Source: CAZGGW01 sp964525365
GTDB taxonomy: Bacteria > Bacillota_I > Bacilli_A > RF39 > UBA660
Assembly (NCBI GenBank): GCA_964525365.1
Contig: CAZGGW010000003.1
Span: forward strand, 1 to 51,649
DNA length: 51,649 bases
Direction: 5' to 3'
Shown piece by piece: positions 41,287 to 49,532 of the stretch (its first letter is position 1; each line of letters begins with the position of its first letter). Position numbers and translations under genes: made by a program. The notes beneath the pieces were generated by a model. The model made no database searches and was not told the origin of the DNA. It was given only the letters and a program-made list of their open reading frames with translations.

Positions 41287-42337
41287 ATATACTTTTTTTC
41301 TTTTTAAATAGTAGATATGTTACTCCGGATAAAACATTTAATGTAACAAAAATAATTAGGAATATTAACCACTGATAATTAGATTTTTTTATTTCCGTTG
41401 TGGTTAAAAGCGCTAATGGTTCAGAAGTTTTATTTTCAATCTTTTCTTCAATTATAATAGGATTTGTGGATTTTAATATATTAACTTTTTCTATGTATGG
41501 TTTATATTGATAATACGTTACTTTATTATTTTTATCTTTTATATAACCAGATTTTTTCGTATGATAACCTTCTAAGTATTCTTTTTCCAAATCATAACAT
41601 TTATATAGTTTTTCTTTATAATATGTCGTTGTTTTAGTAAAAGAACTATTAGACTTCCATGTATTATTAGGAATTATATCATATATACAATATTCGCTAG
41701 ATGGACAATAATAACCTGTTAAATGAAATTCATTCGATAATGTAGGATAGTTAAGTTCCGTCATAAATTCTATTTTGATATCTAATTCTTTTACATTTAT
41801 TATATTCTGTGTATATATATTTATTAACACATTAGTATTGTATACATTATCAAATTCAAGTATTAATTTATCATTTGTTTTTAAATTCACTCCTTTATAT
41901 CCATATCCATCTACTAAAACGCAACTATTTTGCATATAATCATCTAAATTAATTATTTTATACTTAAGTGGAAGTCCATTCCTTTTGACCGCCAATTCTT
42001 TCAATAAAAAATCCAATCCAACATTACTAAGTACTATGTACTTAAATTCATTAATACCAAAAGATAATTCTTCTGCTACATCATAAGAATAGTAATCATT
42101 AAATTCATTCATTAAAGTTTTTTCTTCATTATCATATATATAATCAGTTTTATCTAAATATTCACAAATACATTCACTTTCTTTTTTATATGATACATCT
42201 TTTTCAACTAACTTATACCACTTATACCGACTTTCCTGTTTTAAAATGGTTATTGTTTCATTTGGCAAAGTGCTTGTCCAAGAACTTGCTTTAACCAATA
42301 CTGGTAATAATAGTAGTAATAAAAATATTTTTTTCAT
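41285..42337 (-). CDS. Type I membrane protein, extracytoplasmic, unknown function
   Basis: 350 residues: signal peptide (1-17, LLLLLPVLVKASS), a long Tyr/Lys/Asn-rich outer domain with several Cys (CICEYL, YYCPSSEYCIYD) that may form disulfides, a C-terminal transmembrane helix (WLIFLIIFVTLNVLSGVTYL) and a short KKKKS tail. No family recognised. It lies between dacF and spoIIAA, where B. subtilis has no gene. A terminator after dacF separates it from dacF; its own end abuts the Spo0A boxes, so it may be sporulation-linked by position. Confidence 0.65.
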   Translation of the reverse strand: MKKIFLLLLLLPVLVKASSWTSTLPNETITILKQESRYKWYKLVEKDVSYKKESECICEYLDKTDYIYDNEEKTLMNEFNDYYSYDVAEELSFGINEFKYIVLSNVGLDFLLKELAVKRNGLPLKYKIINLDDYMQNSCVLVDGYGYKGVNLKTNDKLILEFDNVYNTNVLINIYTQNIINVKELDIKIEFMTELNYPTLSNEFHLTGYYCPSSEYCIYDIIPNNTWKSNSSFTKTTTYYKEKLYKCYDLEKEYLEGYHTKKSGYIKDKNNKVTYYQYKPYIEKVNILKSTNPIIIEEKIENKTSEPLALLTTTEIKKSNYQWLIFLIIFVTLNVLSGVTYLLFKKKKSI

Positions 42338-42373
42338 AGTTCACCTCCTCTACTATTATTATAGTAATAAATA

Positions 42374-42397
42374 ATAAAAAACACTTTTTTAAGTGTT
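42374..42397 (-). terminator. Terminator of dacF
   Basis: Minus strand AACACTT, 4-nt loop, AAGTGTT followed by TTTTT. Confidence 0.75.
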
Positions 42398-43553
42398 AAT
42401 TTAATACATTTAAATTACCATGGATAACATCTTGAAAATTATTTATCAGAAGTCCTAAGTAATTACGCTTGCTTATAGATGATTTTATTATCAAATCGTA
42501 TTCAACAACATTATTATTATAGTTTAATTTTAATATTCCAACTTTAGTATTTGCTTTTATGGGGGCTTTTAACGTTTCTACTTCTTTTGAGATTTCATAA
42601 TTTAATTCTCTTGTATTTTTGTCTACTACTATATTTACATCTTCTTTTAAGTAGAAATCAAAATATCTTTCTTTTGAATTTTCAATATATACTTTTCCTA
42701 AGGATTCTTCAGAACTTAATACTTTTTTAATCCCATACATACTATATCCATATTCCATTAGTTTTATTGTATCACTAGTCCTATTTTCTTTTGACTCTTC
42801 TTTCATTACAACACTTATAAGTCTCATATCATTTTTTCTCATGGTCGCGGTTAAACAATATTTGGCATTATCTGTATACCCTGTTTTAAGTCCATCAACT
42901 CCATTATAAAATTTTATTAGTGTATTAGTATTAACCAACCAGTGATTCTTTCCACTAACATTTATATATTCTTCATATGTACTAGTAATTTTTAAAATAC
43001 TCTCGTGTTTGACTAATTCTTTAGCAATTAGCGCCATATCATAAGCAGTTGTTTCATGACCTTTTTCATCGAGCCCATGACAGTTTTTAAATGTAGTATT
43101 TTTGGCTCCTAATTTTAGTGCTCTTTTATTCATCATATTAACAAAATTTTCTTCAGACCCACCTATATATTCCGCCATAGCAACACTAGCGTCATTCGCT
43201 GAAGCTATACCTATTCCTTTTAATAAATCGCTTACTACTACTTCACTATTAGCTTCTATAAATATTTGAGTTCCTCCCATAGACGCAGCATTCACACTTA
43301 TCATAACTTTATCTTCAAGCTTTATTCTCCCACTTTCAAGCTCTTCCATAATAAGTAAAAGAGTCATCATTTTTGTCATAGATGCAGGAGCATAAACCTT
43401 ATTAGAATTCTTTTCATATAAAACTTTTCCAGTAGTTGCTTCAATTAATATTGTACTTCCTGCATTTGGAGCATAATCAACTTCTTCGGCTTCAACTTTT
43501 ACCAAAAAGGTAAAAACTAATAAACTAAAAATTATAAATATAATCTTTTTCAC
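42396..43553 (-). CDS. dacF: D-alanyl-D-alanine carboxypeptidase (DacF-like)
   Basis: Trims the stem peptide of peptidoglycan outside the membrane. 385 residues with a signal peptide (1-22, ending VEAEE) and the three serine-penicillin-binding motifs: S58-M-T-K61 (PASMTKMM), SAN in IASANDASVAM and KTG in VDGLKTGYTD. A C-terminal PBP5-like beta domain (~275-370) follows. The start is GTG with an AGGTGAT site. In B. subtilis dacF lies directly upstream of spoIIAA, so this position supports the DacF name, although a hypothetical gene is inserted here. Confidence 0.94.
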   Translation of the reverse strand: MKKIIFIIFSLLVFTFLVKVEAEEVDYAPNAGSTILIEATTGKVLYEKNSNKVYAPASMTKMMTLLLIMEELESGRIKLEDKVMISVNAASMGGTQIFIEANSEVVVSDLLKGIGIASANDASVAMAEYIGGSEENFVNMMNKRALKLGAKNTTFKNCHGLDEKGHETTAYDMALIAKELVKHESILKITSTYEEYINVSGKNHWLVNTNTLIKFYNGVDGLKTGYTDNAKYCLTATMRKNDMRLISVVMKEESKENRTSDTIKLMEYGYSMYGIKKVLSSEESLGKVYIENSKERYFDFYLKEDVNIVVDKNTRELNYEISKEVETLKAPIKANTKVGILKLNYNNNVVEYDLIIKSSISKRNYLGLLINNFQDVIHGNLNVLN

Positions 43554-43605
43554 ACAATCACCTAATAAACTTTATGTATTTATTTTTTCTTTATAACAAA
43601 AAACA

Positions 43606-44133
43606 TTATTTATATTCTTTACCAGAAATAAATAATGCTATTGTGCATCCTAGTATTACTAACCATAGAATATTTATATATATACTACTTTCACCTGTTT
43701 GAGGTATTTCTTCATAATCCGTAAAATCAATTGATTCTAGTTCTATTATATCTGTTTTTTCATTTTTTTCGCTAATAAACGCACTATTATCTAATATCGG
43801 AATACTTTCATATACAATATCCTTTAATTTCAAAGTATAATCTAGCTTATTATTACTAATTGTATCTACTTCCCAGATAAGTAAAATTGTATCATCTGAT
43901 TTTTCTATTAACTCTACATACTCATTTAAATCATCTCTATTTATATCAAAGTATTTAGAAATTATTGCTTTATATACTCCATTATAACCGTTTACTTCGC
44001 TATTTGCGATTACTGTAACTTTTACTTCATTATTATCAATAACAATACTTTGATTAACACTTACATCACTAGCTTGTACACTCATTATAAATAGACTAAA
44101 TACTGCGCCTAAAAACAATATTTTCTTTATCAT
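43606..44133 (-). CDS. Small cell-wall-anchored protein with PQTGE sorting signal
   Basis: 175 residues from MIKKILFLGAVFSLFIMSVQ (AAGGA site). Signal peptide 1-22, a ~110-residue beta-rich domain (VKVTVIANSEVNGYNGVYKA), and a C-terminal sorting signal: EIPQTGESS, a hydrophobic helix (YINILWLVILGCTIALFIS) and a charged GKEYK tail. PQTGE is a variant of LPxTG. The gene immediately follows the sortase gene, so it is its likely substrate. The domain has no recognised family. Confidence 0.85.
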   Translation of the reverse strand: MIKKILFLGAVFSLFIMSVQASDVSVNQSIVIDNNEVKVTVIANSEVNGYNGVYKAIISKYFDINRDDLNEYVELIEKSDDTILLIWEVDTISNNKLDYTLKLKDIVYESIPILDNSAFISEKNEKTDIIELESIDFTDYEEIPQTGESSIYINILWLVILGCTIALFISGKEYK

Positions 44134-44134
44134 T

Positions 44135-44878
44135 TTATTCCTTTCTTGCACTTACTACTATAAAGCTTTTATTTTGTTTTTGATAACACGTTTGTAGTAC
44201 TATAATATCTTCATTATTTGTTTCAACTAAAGTGTCATATATAGAATTTTCTTTTAAATATTTTAAATGTTCAATATATTCTTCATCATCAAATTCTAGT
44301 TTTAAAAATTCAAATTCTTTAGAACTTTTTTTTATAATCATAACCGAAAATATTACATAATTTTTAATTTGATTATTTATAATTATTTCTATATTTTTGT
44401 GGTCATTAAAATATTCTTCTGTATCATAATTTTCAAGGTCATTAAATGGACCATTATAATGTTCAAAACTATGACCATATAAAATTAATTTTTTATCAGT
44501 CACTTTATTTTTGTAATCCAAAAACACACTTCCAACTTTATTTTCTTCTTTACTTAAATTATGAGTTAAATAATATTCGTTATCATTTCCTTGTACAAAT
44601 ATGTAGTTAACATTGGTATCTTCTATACTGATATGACCAACAATATCATCATTATTAAATTCTTTTTTATACTCATTTATTAAATTAGTTGTTTTTACAT
44701 TACTTAATTTTTGAATAGTCTTTACTATTTTTAAATCATAAATCATCTGATCATTGTTTTTTTTTAATAACTTCGTATAATATATAAATAAACTAGAAGT
44801 ACTAATTATTAGTACTACAATTGAGACCACACCTATATTTTTCTTCTTTATTCTCATCACCTCGCTAGAGTACCTCAT
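44135..44878 (-). CDS. srtB: Class B-like sortase
   Basis: Membrane-anchored transpeptidase that links surface proteins to peptidoglycan. 247 residues: transmembrane helix (~15-35), then a beta-barrel with LYGHSFEHYNGPF (catalytic His136), IIVLQTCYQ (Cys231) and IVVSARKE (Arg245). The H-C-R triad and the long helix insert (FEFLKLEFDDEEYIEHLKYL) fit class B. The start may instead be the ATG at 44857, but there the GAGGTG site is too close. Paired with one PQTGE substrate downstream. The gene symbol is by class and not by orthology. Confidence 0.88.
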   Translation of the reverse strand: MRYSSEVMRIKKKNIGVVSIVVLIISTSSLFIYYTKLLKKNNDQMIYDLKIVKTIQKLSNVKTTNLINEYKKEFNNDDIVGHISIEDTNVNYIFVQGNDNEYYLTHNLSKEENKVGSVFLDYKNKVTDKKLILYGHSFEHYNGPFNDLENYDTEEYFNDHKNIEIIINNQIKNYVIFSVMIIKKSSKEFEFLKLEFDDEEYIEHLKYLKENSIYDTLVETNNEDIIVLQTCYQKQNKSFIVVSARKE

Positions 44879-44896
44879 TAAATTATATGTATAAAT

Positions 44897-44928
44897 AAAA
44901 AAAATATTACTTTTAAATAATATTTTTA
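44897..44928 (-). terminator. Terminator of the ABC-Smr unit
   Basis: Minus strand AAAATATTA, 8-nt loop, TAATATTTTTTTT at the end of the Smr gene. Confidence 0.7.
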
Positions 44929-45185
44929 ATTTTAATTATTGTTTGTCCAATATTGTCAGGATCTAAGTGATAAGATTCTATTCTTTTATCTTTTTTTAAA
45001 TAGTCATGAATTTCATTTTTAAGAGCGGATGTACCTTTCCCATGTATTACTATTACTACACTTTCTTTTAATATAATCGCGTCATCTATAAATGATTTGA
45101 CTTTGATTACTGAAGATACTCTATCTTCTCCATGCAAATTAATATGAGGATATATACTAGTAAATGGACTTTCTATACTTCTCAT
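44913..45185 (-). CDS. Stand-alone Smr-domain protein
   Basis: 90 residues covering only an Smr domain: INLHGEDRVSSVIKVKSFID, VVIVIHGKGTSALKNEIHDY and HLDPDNIGQTIIKIKN. The HGxGxxxLK motif is the family signature (nuclease or nucleic-acid-binding domain at the end of MutS2). The LDxHG-type first motif is LHGED. Its start touches the stop of the ABC permease gene (1-nt overlap), an odd pairing. Without the MutS2 body, it may act as a small RNA or DNA endonuclease; inference from family. Confidence 0.85.
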   Translation of the reverse strand: MRSIESPFTSIYPHINLHGEDRVSSVIKVKSFIDDAIILKESVVIVIHGKGTSALKNEIHDYLKKDKRIESYHLDPDNIGQTIIKIKNII

Positions 45186-45976
45186 TATTTAAATTCCTTT
45201 TTGTTATATATTTTATAGGTAAAAAACATCATTAGTATAATAATACCTATTCCAACAAATAAATAAGTATAATTAATAGTATTATTTAAAATAATATATC
45301 TAGACGAAACAAATTCAAATAATGAAATATCTTTTAAAAATGATAAACTTCCACCTAATCCACCTACAATCTGCATAATATAAAACGCAAATACTAAACA
45401 TATCGCAAATGATAAAGACTTTTTAGATTTTTTAAAGAATAGTGACATAAATAATGATATAAAAAACATCATAAAATATAATAGAATTGGTGATAAACTT
45501 ATTAATAAAAATTCTGATATATCAAGACTACCACTTATATTTAAAGCAATCAAATTACCAATTGTTACTATAAAGGTAAAAATTAAAATATTAAATACTC
45601 CTGTTATAATTCTAGATGTTACTATATTATTTCTACTAATTGGTTTAGATAGTAAAAACTCTATTGTTTTATCACTTTCTTCTTTTAATAATATTGTACT
45701 TCCTAGTATTGCTGAATATAATGCTCCTGTTAATACTAAAAATGTATATCCTTCTGTTTTAAACCATCCATATGCACTATCAATACCAACTATATCCATA
45801 TTAAAACTAGCTAGTATTTCACTTGGCATAGAATTCATCATTTCCATCAAACTCGCTTGCGTTTCTTCATTTACTAAACTTGGATACATCGCAAATATCA
45901 TAATATAAAGTGATAAAAGTACTACTACCCATATCATTAAACTTTTAATATTAATTTTAAATTCTCTTTTAAACAT
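45185..45976 (-). CDS. ABC-2 type transporter permease
   Basis: 263 residues from MFKREFKINIKSLMIWVVVL, with an AGGTG site 3 nt upstream. About six helices and a family-typical extracellular loop (NEETQASLMEMMNSMPSEIL) place it in the ABC-2/NatB-like exporter group. Motif EESDKTIEFLLSKPISRNNI is typical for these permeases. It directly follows its ATPase gene, so together they form a two-component exporter; the cargo (antibiotic, peptide or sodium) is unknown. Confidence 0.88.
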   Translation of the reverse strand: MFKREFKINIKSLMIWVVVLLSLYIMIFAMYPSLVNEETQASLMEMMNSMPSEILASFNMDIVGIDSAYGWFKTEGYTFLVLTGALYSAILGSTILLKEESDKTIEFLLSKPISRNNIVTSRIITGVFNILIFTFIVTIGNLIALNISGSLDISEFLLISLSPILLYFMMFFISLFMSLFFKKSKKSLSFAICLVFAFYIMQIVGGLGGSLSFLKDISLFEFVSSRYIILNNTINYTYLFVGIGIIILMMFFTYKIYNKKEFK

Positions 45977-45982
45977 ACACAC

Positions 45983-46852
45983 CTACTTATAATAATGCAT
46001 GAATATTTCTTCAATGCTTAATTCCTCTATCAATAATTTTGAAATATCATATTTAGATAGTTTTTTTATTAACTCATTTATATCTTCTTTATATATAAAT
46101 TCAAGTTGATTATCATCAGATAAATTTTCTAATTTTAATTCTTTTATTATTTTATTACTATCTTTAGATTTTATTTTAATCTTTAAAATATGGTTATTTT
46201 CTATATTAGACATTTCTTCTAAATTAACAATTTTACCTTCTTTTATAATTGCTACCTTATCACATATTCTTCTTATTTCAGTAAGTATGTGGGATGAGAA
46301 GAATATTGTATTGCCTTTTTTCTTTTCTTCTTTTAATATTTCATAAAATTCTTCTTGCATTAAAGGATCTAATCCATGAGTTGCTTCATCCATAATTATT
46401 ATTTTAGGTTCATGCATTAACGTAAGTACTACTCCCACTTTTTTTAAATTTCCTAAAGATAACTCACTTATCTTTTTATTCATATCTACATTTAATCTTT
46501 TAACAAGTTCATTAACTCTTTTATTACAATCTTTCTTATAAAAGGAAGCAGAATACGCTATCATATCACGTACTTTTAATTCGTCATATAAATGCATCTC
46601 AGATGGTAAATACCCGATGTATTCTTTTAAAACATAATTAGAGCCATCACATACTTCGTCAAATATTTTTATTTCACCAAAGTTCTTATTTATTAAATTC
46701 ATTATACATTTTATAGTGGTACTTTTACCTGCTCCGTTAGGTCCAATAAAACCATATATTGTACCCTCTTCTATAGATAAATTAATATCTTCTACACCTC
46801 TAGATTTACCATAACTTTTAGTTAAATTTTTAATTTCTAAAATATTCTTCAT
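45983..46852 (-). CDS. ABC transporter ATP-binding protein
   Basis: 289 residues. Walker A GFIGPNGAGKSTTIKC, signature LSLGNLKKVGVVL, Walker B IIIMDEATHGLDP and the switch His in SSHILTEI. The C-terminal ~75 residues (NHILKIKIKSKDSNKIIKEL) match the extension of drug- or peptide-export ATPases such as BcrA. Signature LSLGN in place of LSGGQ is a common variant. Partner permease follows immediately. AAGGAG site at the start. Confidence 0.93.
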   Translation of the reverse strand: MKNILEIKNLTKSYGKSRGVEDINLSIEEGTIYGFIGPNGAGKSTTIKCIMNLINKNFGEIKIFDEVCDGSNYVLKEYIGYLPSEMHLYDELKVRDMIAYSASFYKKDCNKRVNELVKRLNVDMNKKISELSLGNLKKVGVVLTLMHEPKIIIMDEATHGLDPLMQEEFYEILKEEKKKGNTIFFSSHILTEIRRICDKVAIIKEGKIVNLEEMSNIENNHILKIKIKSKDSNKIIKELKLENLSDDNQLEFIYKEDINELIKKLSKYDISKLLIEELSIEEIFMHYYK

Positions 46853-46942
46853 AGAACTCCTTACTACTATAATTATATATAATTTGATGTTTTTAGTCTA
46901 TATTAATTTGGATAAAGTCATAAAATTATTTAAAGTACAATA

Positions 46943-46975
46943 AAACCCAAAACAATATATTTCGGGTTTCTTGTC
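46943..46975 (-). terminator. Terminator of tRNA-Met
   Basis: Minus strand AAACCCGAAATAT...TTTTGGGTTTTATT; stem AAACCC/GGGTTT. It is 5 nt after the tRNA. Confidence 0.7.
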
Positions 46976-46979
46976 TATT

Positions 46980-47056
46980 TGGTAGCGATGGTGAGATTCG
47001 AACTTACGACCCCATGGGTATGAACCATGTGCTCTAACCAACTGAGCTACATCGCC
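46980..47056 (-). tRNA. tRNA-Met (elongator, anticodon CAT)
   Basis: 77 nt including encoded CCA. The D arm, the anticodon loop TTCATAC within CATGG/CCATG and the T arm GTAAGTTCGAATCTCAC are complete. The acceptor opens with a G1-U72 pair, as in the B. subtilis elongator tRNA-Met, and the anticodon stem lacks the three G-C pairs of initiator tRNA. The rest closely resembles the elongator sequence, so a lysidine tRNA-Ile is less likely. The region 46853-47169 otherwise holds only this gene and promoters. Confidence 0.94.
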
Positions 47057-47068
47057 ATTGCACGAATA

Positions 47069-47097
47069 ATTATAACAAATTTTAACTAATTTAACAA
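47069..47097 (-). promoter_or_regulatory. Promoter of tRNA-Met
   Basis: TTGTTA (47097-47092), 17-nt spacer, TATAAT (47074-47069), 12 nt before the tRNA. Confidence 0.8.
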
Positions 47098-47125
47098 CAT
47101 TTTATGTAAATTTTGTTAAATAAAA

Positions 47126-47153
47126 TTGTAATTACAAAAAAAATAAGTATAAT
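47126..47153 (+). promoter_or_regulatory. Promoter of the glycolipid glucosyltransferase gene
   Basis: TTGTAA (47126-47131), 16-nt spacer, TATAAT (47148-47153), followed by GAGG before the ATG. Confidence 0.65.
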
Positions 47154-47169
47154 TTAATTAGAGGTATTT

Positions 47170-48306
47170 ATGAAAAAAATATTAATCATGTATGGTTCAT
47201 ATGGAAATGGACATAAATCAATCGCAGAATACGTTGAATCTTATGTAAAAGAAAATGGTAATGATATAGAAATAAAAACAATAGATATACTTGATTATTC
47301 TACATTATTTGGTAATCTGTGCTATAAAGCATTTATGGCGGAAGCCGCTATGAAAGGTAATATTTTAAGAAATATTATTTATAGTATATTCGATCATAAA
47401 ACCACTACTTTTCCATATTATAAATTAGTTCAAAAATCATTCAATAAAAGAATAGAGAGTACTATTATAGAATATAATCCCGATTTAATTGTATCTACAC
47501 ATTATTTTGCTTCCACTATAGCATCTAAGTTAAAAAAGAAAAAAAGCATTAATAGTAAATTGATAACTATAGTTACTGATTACGTTTCTCATGAATTATG
47601 GAGAAAGAATTATGAATATGAAGATGCTATCGTAGTAGGAAATGAAATACTTGAAAACGAACTAGTTAATAAAGAAATACCAAAAGAAAAAATAAAAGTA
47701 TATGGTATACCGCTTTCTTCTAAATTTAATAATAATGATTATAAAAAAACAGATATACTAAAAAATTACAATTTAATAGGAAACAAATTAATATTTACGT
47801 TTTTGGGAGGTGGCGGAACTGGATATACTTCAAACTTAGATTATTTCAAAAGACTAGTAAAACAAAAATTAAATATAGATATTATCTTTATATGTGGAAA
47901 AAACGAGGAATTAAAAAGAAAATGTGATAAATATATAAAGAAAAAGAAAATAAAAAATGTTAGTATACTTGGCTTCACTCATGATATGCCAAACATATTA
48001 GCAATTAGTGATGCAGTTATTACTAAACCTGGAGGCGCTATTATCACTGAAGCAATAGCACTTCATAAACCAATCATTTTAATACCGGGACTTGGTGGTA
48101 ATGAAAAAGGTAATGCTAGATTTATTGTTAAGAAAGGGTTTGGTCTTAATACTAGAACACCAATAGGATTATCAAGAAAAATTAAAAAAATATATAACAA
48201 TCCAACAATTCTATACAAAATGAAGAAGAATTACTTAAAAGATGAAAATAAAGATTCAATGAAAAGTATATACAAATTATGTATGACATTGTTAAAAGAA
48301 AAGTAA
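47170..48306 (+). CDS. Diacylglycerol glucosyltransferase-like GT28 protein (UgtP/MGDG synthase family)
   Basis: 378 residues. The N-terminal MGDG-synthase domain opens MKKILIMYGSYGNGHKSIAE, with TVITDY-like VTDYVSHELW and NEIPKEKIKVYGIPLSSKF; the GT28 half has FLGGGGTGY and TKPGGAIITEAIALHKPIIL. The family adds glucose from UDP-glucose to diacylglycerol and makes the glycolipid anchor of lipoteichoic acid and membrane glycolipids. Length equals B. subtilis UgtP (382). Own promoter and terminator. Fits an organism with wall/lipoteichoic polymers. Confidence 0.92.
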   Translation: MKKILIMYGSYGNGHKSIAEYVESYVKENGNDIEIKTIDILDYSTLFGNLCYKAFMAEAAMKGNILRNIIYSIFDHKTTTFPYYKLVQKSFNKRIESTIIEYNPDLIVSTHYFASTIASKLKKKKSINSKLITIVTDYVSHELWRKNYEYEDAIVVGNEILENELVNKEIPKEKIKVYGIPLSSKFNNNDYKKTDILKNYNLIGNKLIFTFLGGGGTGYTSNLDYFKRLVKQKLNIDIIFICGKNEELKRKCDKYIKKKKIKNVSILGFTHDMPNILAISDAVITKPGGAIITEAIALHKPIILIPGLGGNEKGNARFIVKKGFGLNTRTPIGLSRKIKKIYNNPTILYKMKKNYLKDENKDSMKSIYKLCMTLLKEK

Positions 48307-48330
48307 GAAAATCAATTCTTACTTTTTATT
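48299..48330. terminator. Bidirectional terminator
   Basis: AAGTAAGAA, 7-nt loop, TTCTTACTT followed by TTT; flanked by A residues on the left. Confidence 0.75.
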
Positions 48331-49513
48331 CACTATAATTTGTAAAATATCTTTGTACCAATACTACAGGAGTTCCTTTGTCACCAGAACCAGATGTTAA
48401 GTCGCAAAGAGAACCAATTAAATCAGTATATCTTCTAGGAGTAGTACCTTGTGTTGCCATTTTACCTTTAAGATTATTATCTTTTTCTGTTATTTCTTTT
48501 CTAATAGCGTCTTGTAATTCTTCACCTCTTAAATCCGCAAACTTATTATCAGATAAATATTTAAGTTTAAGTTCATTTGGAGTTCCTTCAAGACCTTCTG
48601 TATAAGCCGGACTTACAACGGGGTCTGCAAGTTCCCAAATATGTCCTACTGGATCTTTAAATGCTCCATCTCCATAAACCATTACTTCTACTTTGACTCC
48701 TAATTCAACCATGATTTTATCTTGGATTTTATGAACTAATATATCACCCGTTCTTGGAAATAATTTTACTCGTTCTTCTGTAGAACGATTACATCCAAGT
48801 AGCCCATATTTTTCATTATATCCGCTTCCATTAACGCTTTCGTTTAATATATCAGTAAGACTAAGTATTATTTCCCCACCATTTTCTTTTAAGACTCTCT
48901 TAGATTCTTCTCTAGTATGAATATCACAACATAATACATTCTTTGTATAATCAAGGATTGTTTTTACATTATTTGAAAATACAAACTCAACTTCGCAATT
49001 CTCACTTTCAATAAGTTCTTTATAAAAATCAACGTAATTTACTCCTGTGAAAATATGTGTTTCTTTTCCAAAATATTTTCTATATGTTTCTTCATCAAGT
49101 ACATCACTATATGGATTAATTTTAACGTTCTCTAATAGTTTGCCATCAAATAACGAATTTCCAACTTCATCTGACGGATAACTTAACATAAGTGTTATTT
49201 TATCCATAGATCTAGCAATAGACTTTAAAACAAGAGCAAATCTATTTCTACTTAATATTGGAAATGTTACTCCAATGTGTCTTACTTTAAATTTGTTTTG
49301 TAAATCAATTACTATTTCATCTAAAGTAGCATAATTTCTTTCACTTATTCCAACTACTGCTTCTGTTACTGCGATTACATCTTTATCTTCAAGTTCAAAA
49401 TTTTCACTTTTACTTGCCTTTAAAACTGAATCAACCACAATACCGGCTAAGTCATCTCCTTCTTTAATAATTGGTGTTCTAATACCCCTTATAACTGTAC
49501 CAACATTTCTCAT
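48326..49513 (-). CDS. CofE-like (coenzyme F420-0 gamma-glutamyl ligase family) protein
   Basis: 395 residues. Begins VGTVIRGIRTPIIKEGDDLA, then LEDKDVIAVTEAVVGISERN, as in the F420:gamma-glutamyl ligase fold (PF01996), with VHKIQDKIMVELGVKVEVMV / YGDGAFKDPVG as the acidic metal-binding part. It is far longer than archaeal CofE (about 250 residues) because of an inserted middle region (~150-230), and ends TTPRRYTDLIGSLCDLTSGS. No other F420 gene is visible and Bacilli are not known to make F420, so it may add glutamate to another acceptor. Good AGGAGG site. Confidence 0.85.
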   Translation of the reverse strand: MRNVGTVIRGIRTPIIKEGDDLAGIVVDSVLKASKSENFELEDKDVIAVTEAVVGISERNYATLDEIVIDLQNKFKVRHIGVTFPILSRNRFALVLKSIARSMDKITLMLSYPSDEVGNSLFDGKLLENVKINPYSDVLDEETYRKYFGKETHIFTGVNYVDFYKELIESENCEVEFVFSNNVKTILDYTKNVLCCDIHTREESKRVLKENGGEIILSLTDILNESVNGSGYNEKYGLLGCNRSTEERVKLFPRTGDILVHKIQDKIMVELGVKVEVMVYGDGAFKDPVGHIWELADPVVSPAYTEGLEGTPNELKLKYLSDNKFADLRGEELQDAIRKEITEKDNNLKGKMATQGTTPRRYTDLIGSLCDLTSGSGDKGTPVVLVQRYFTNYSE

Positions 49514-49532
49514 ATATCCTCCTTTTATATAA

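Noticed and set aside
46980..47056. tRNA-Ile(CAU) or initiator tRNA-fMet for the CAT-anticodon tRNA
   Set aside because: It lacks the three G-C pairs of initiator anticodon stems, and its overall sequence matches the Bacillus elongator tRNA-Met, including G1-U72.
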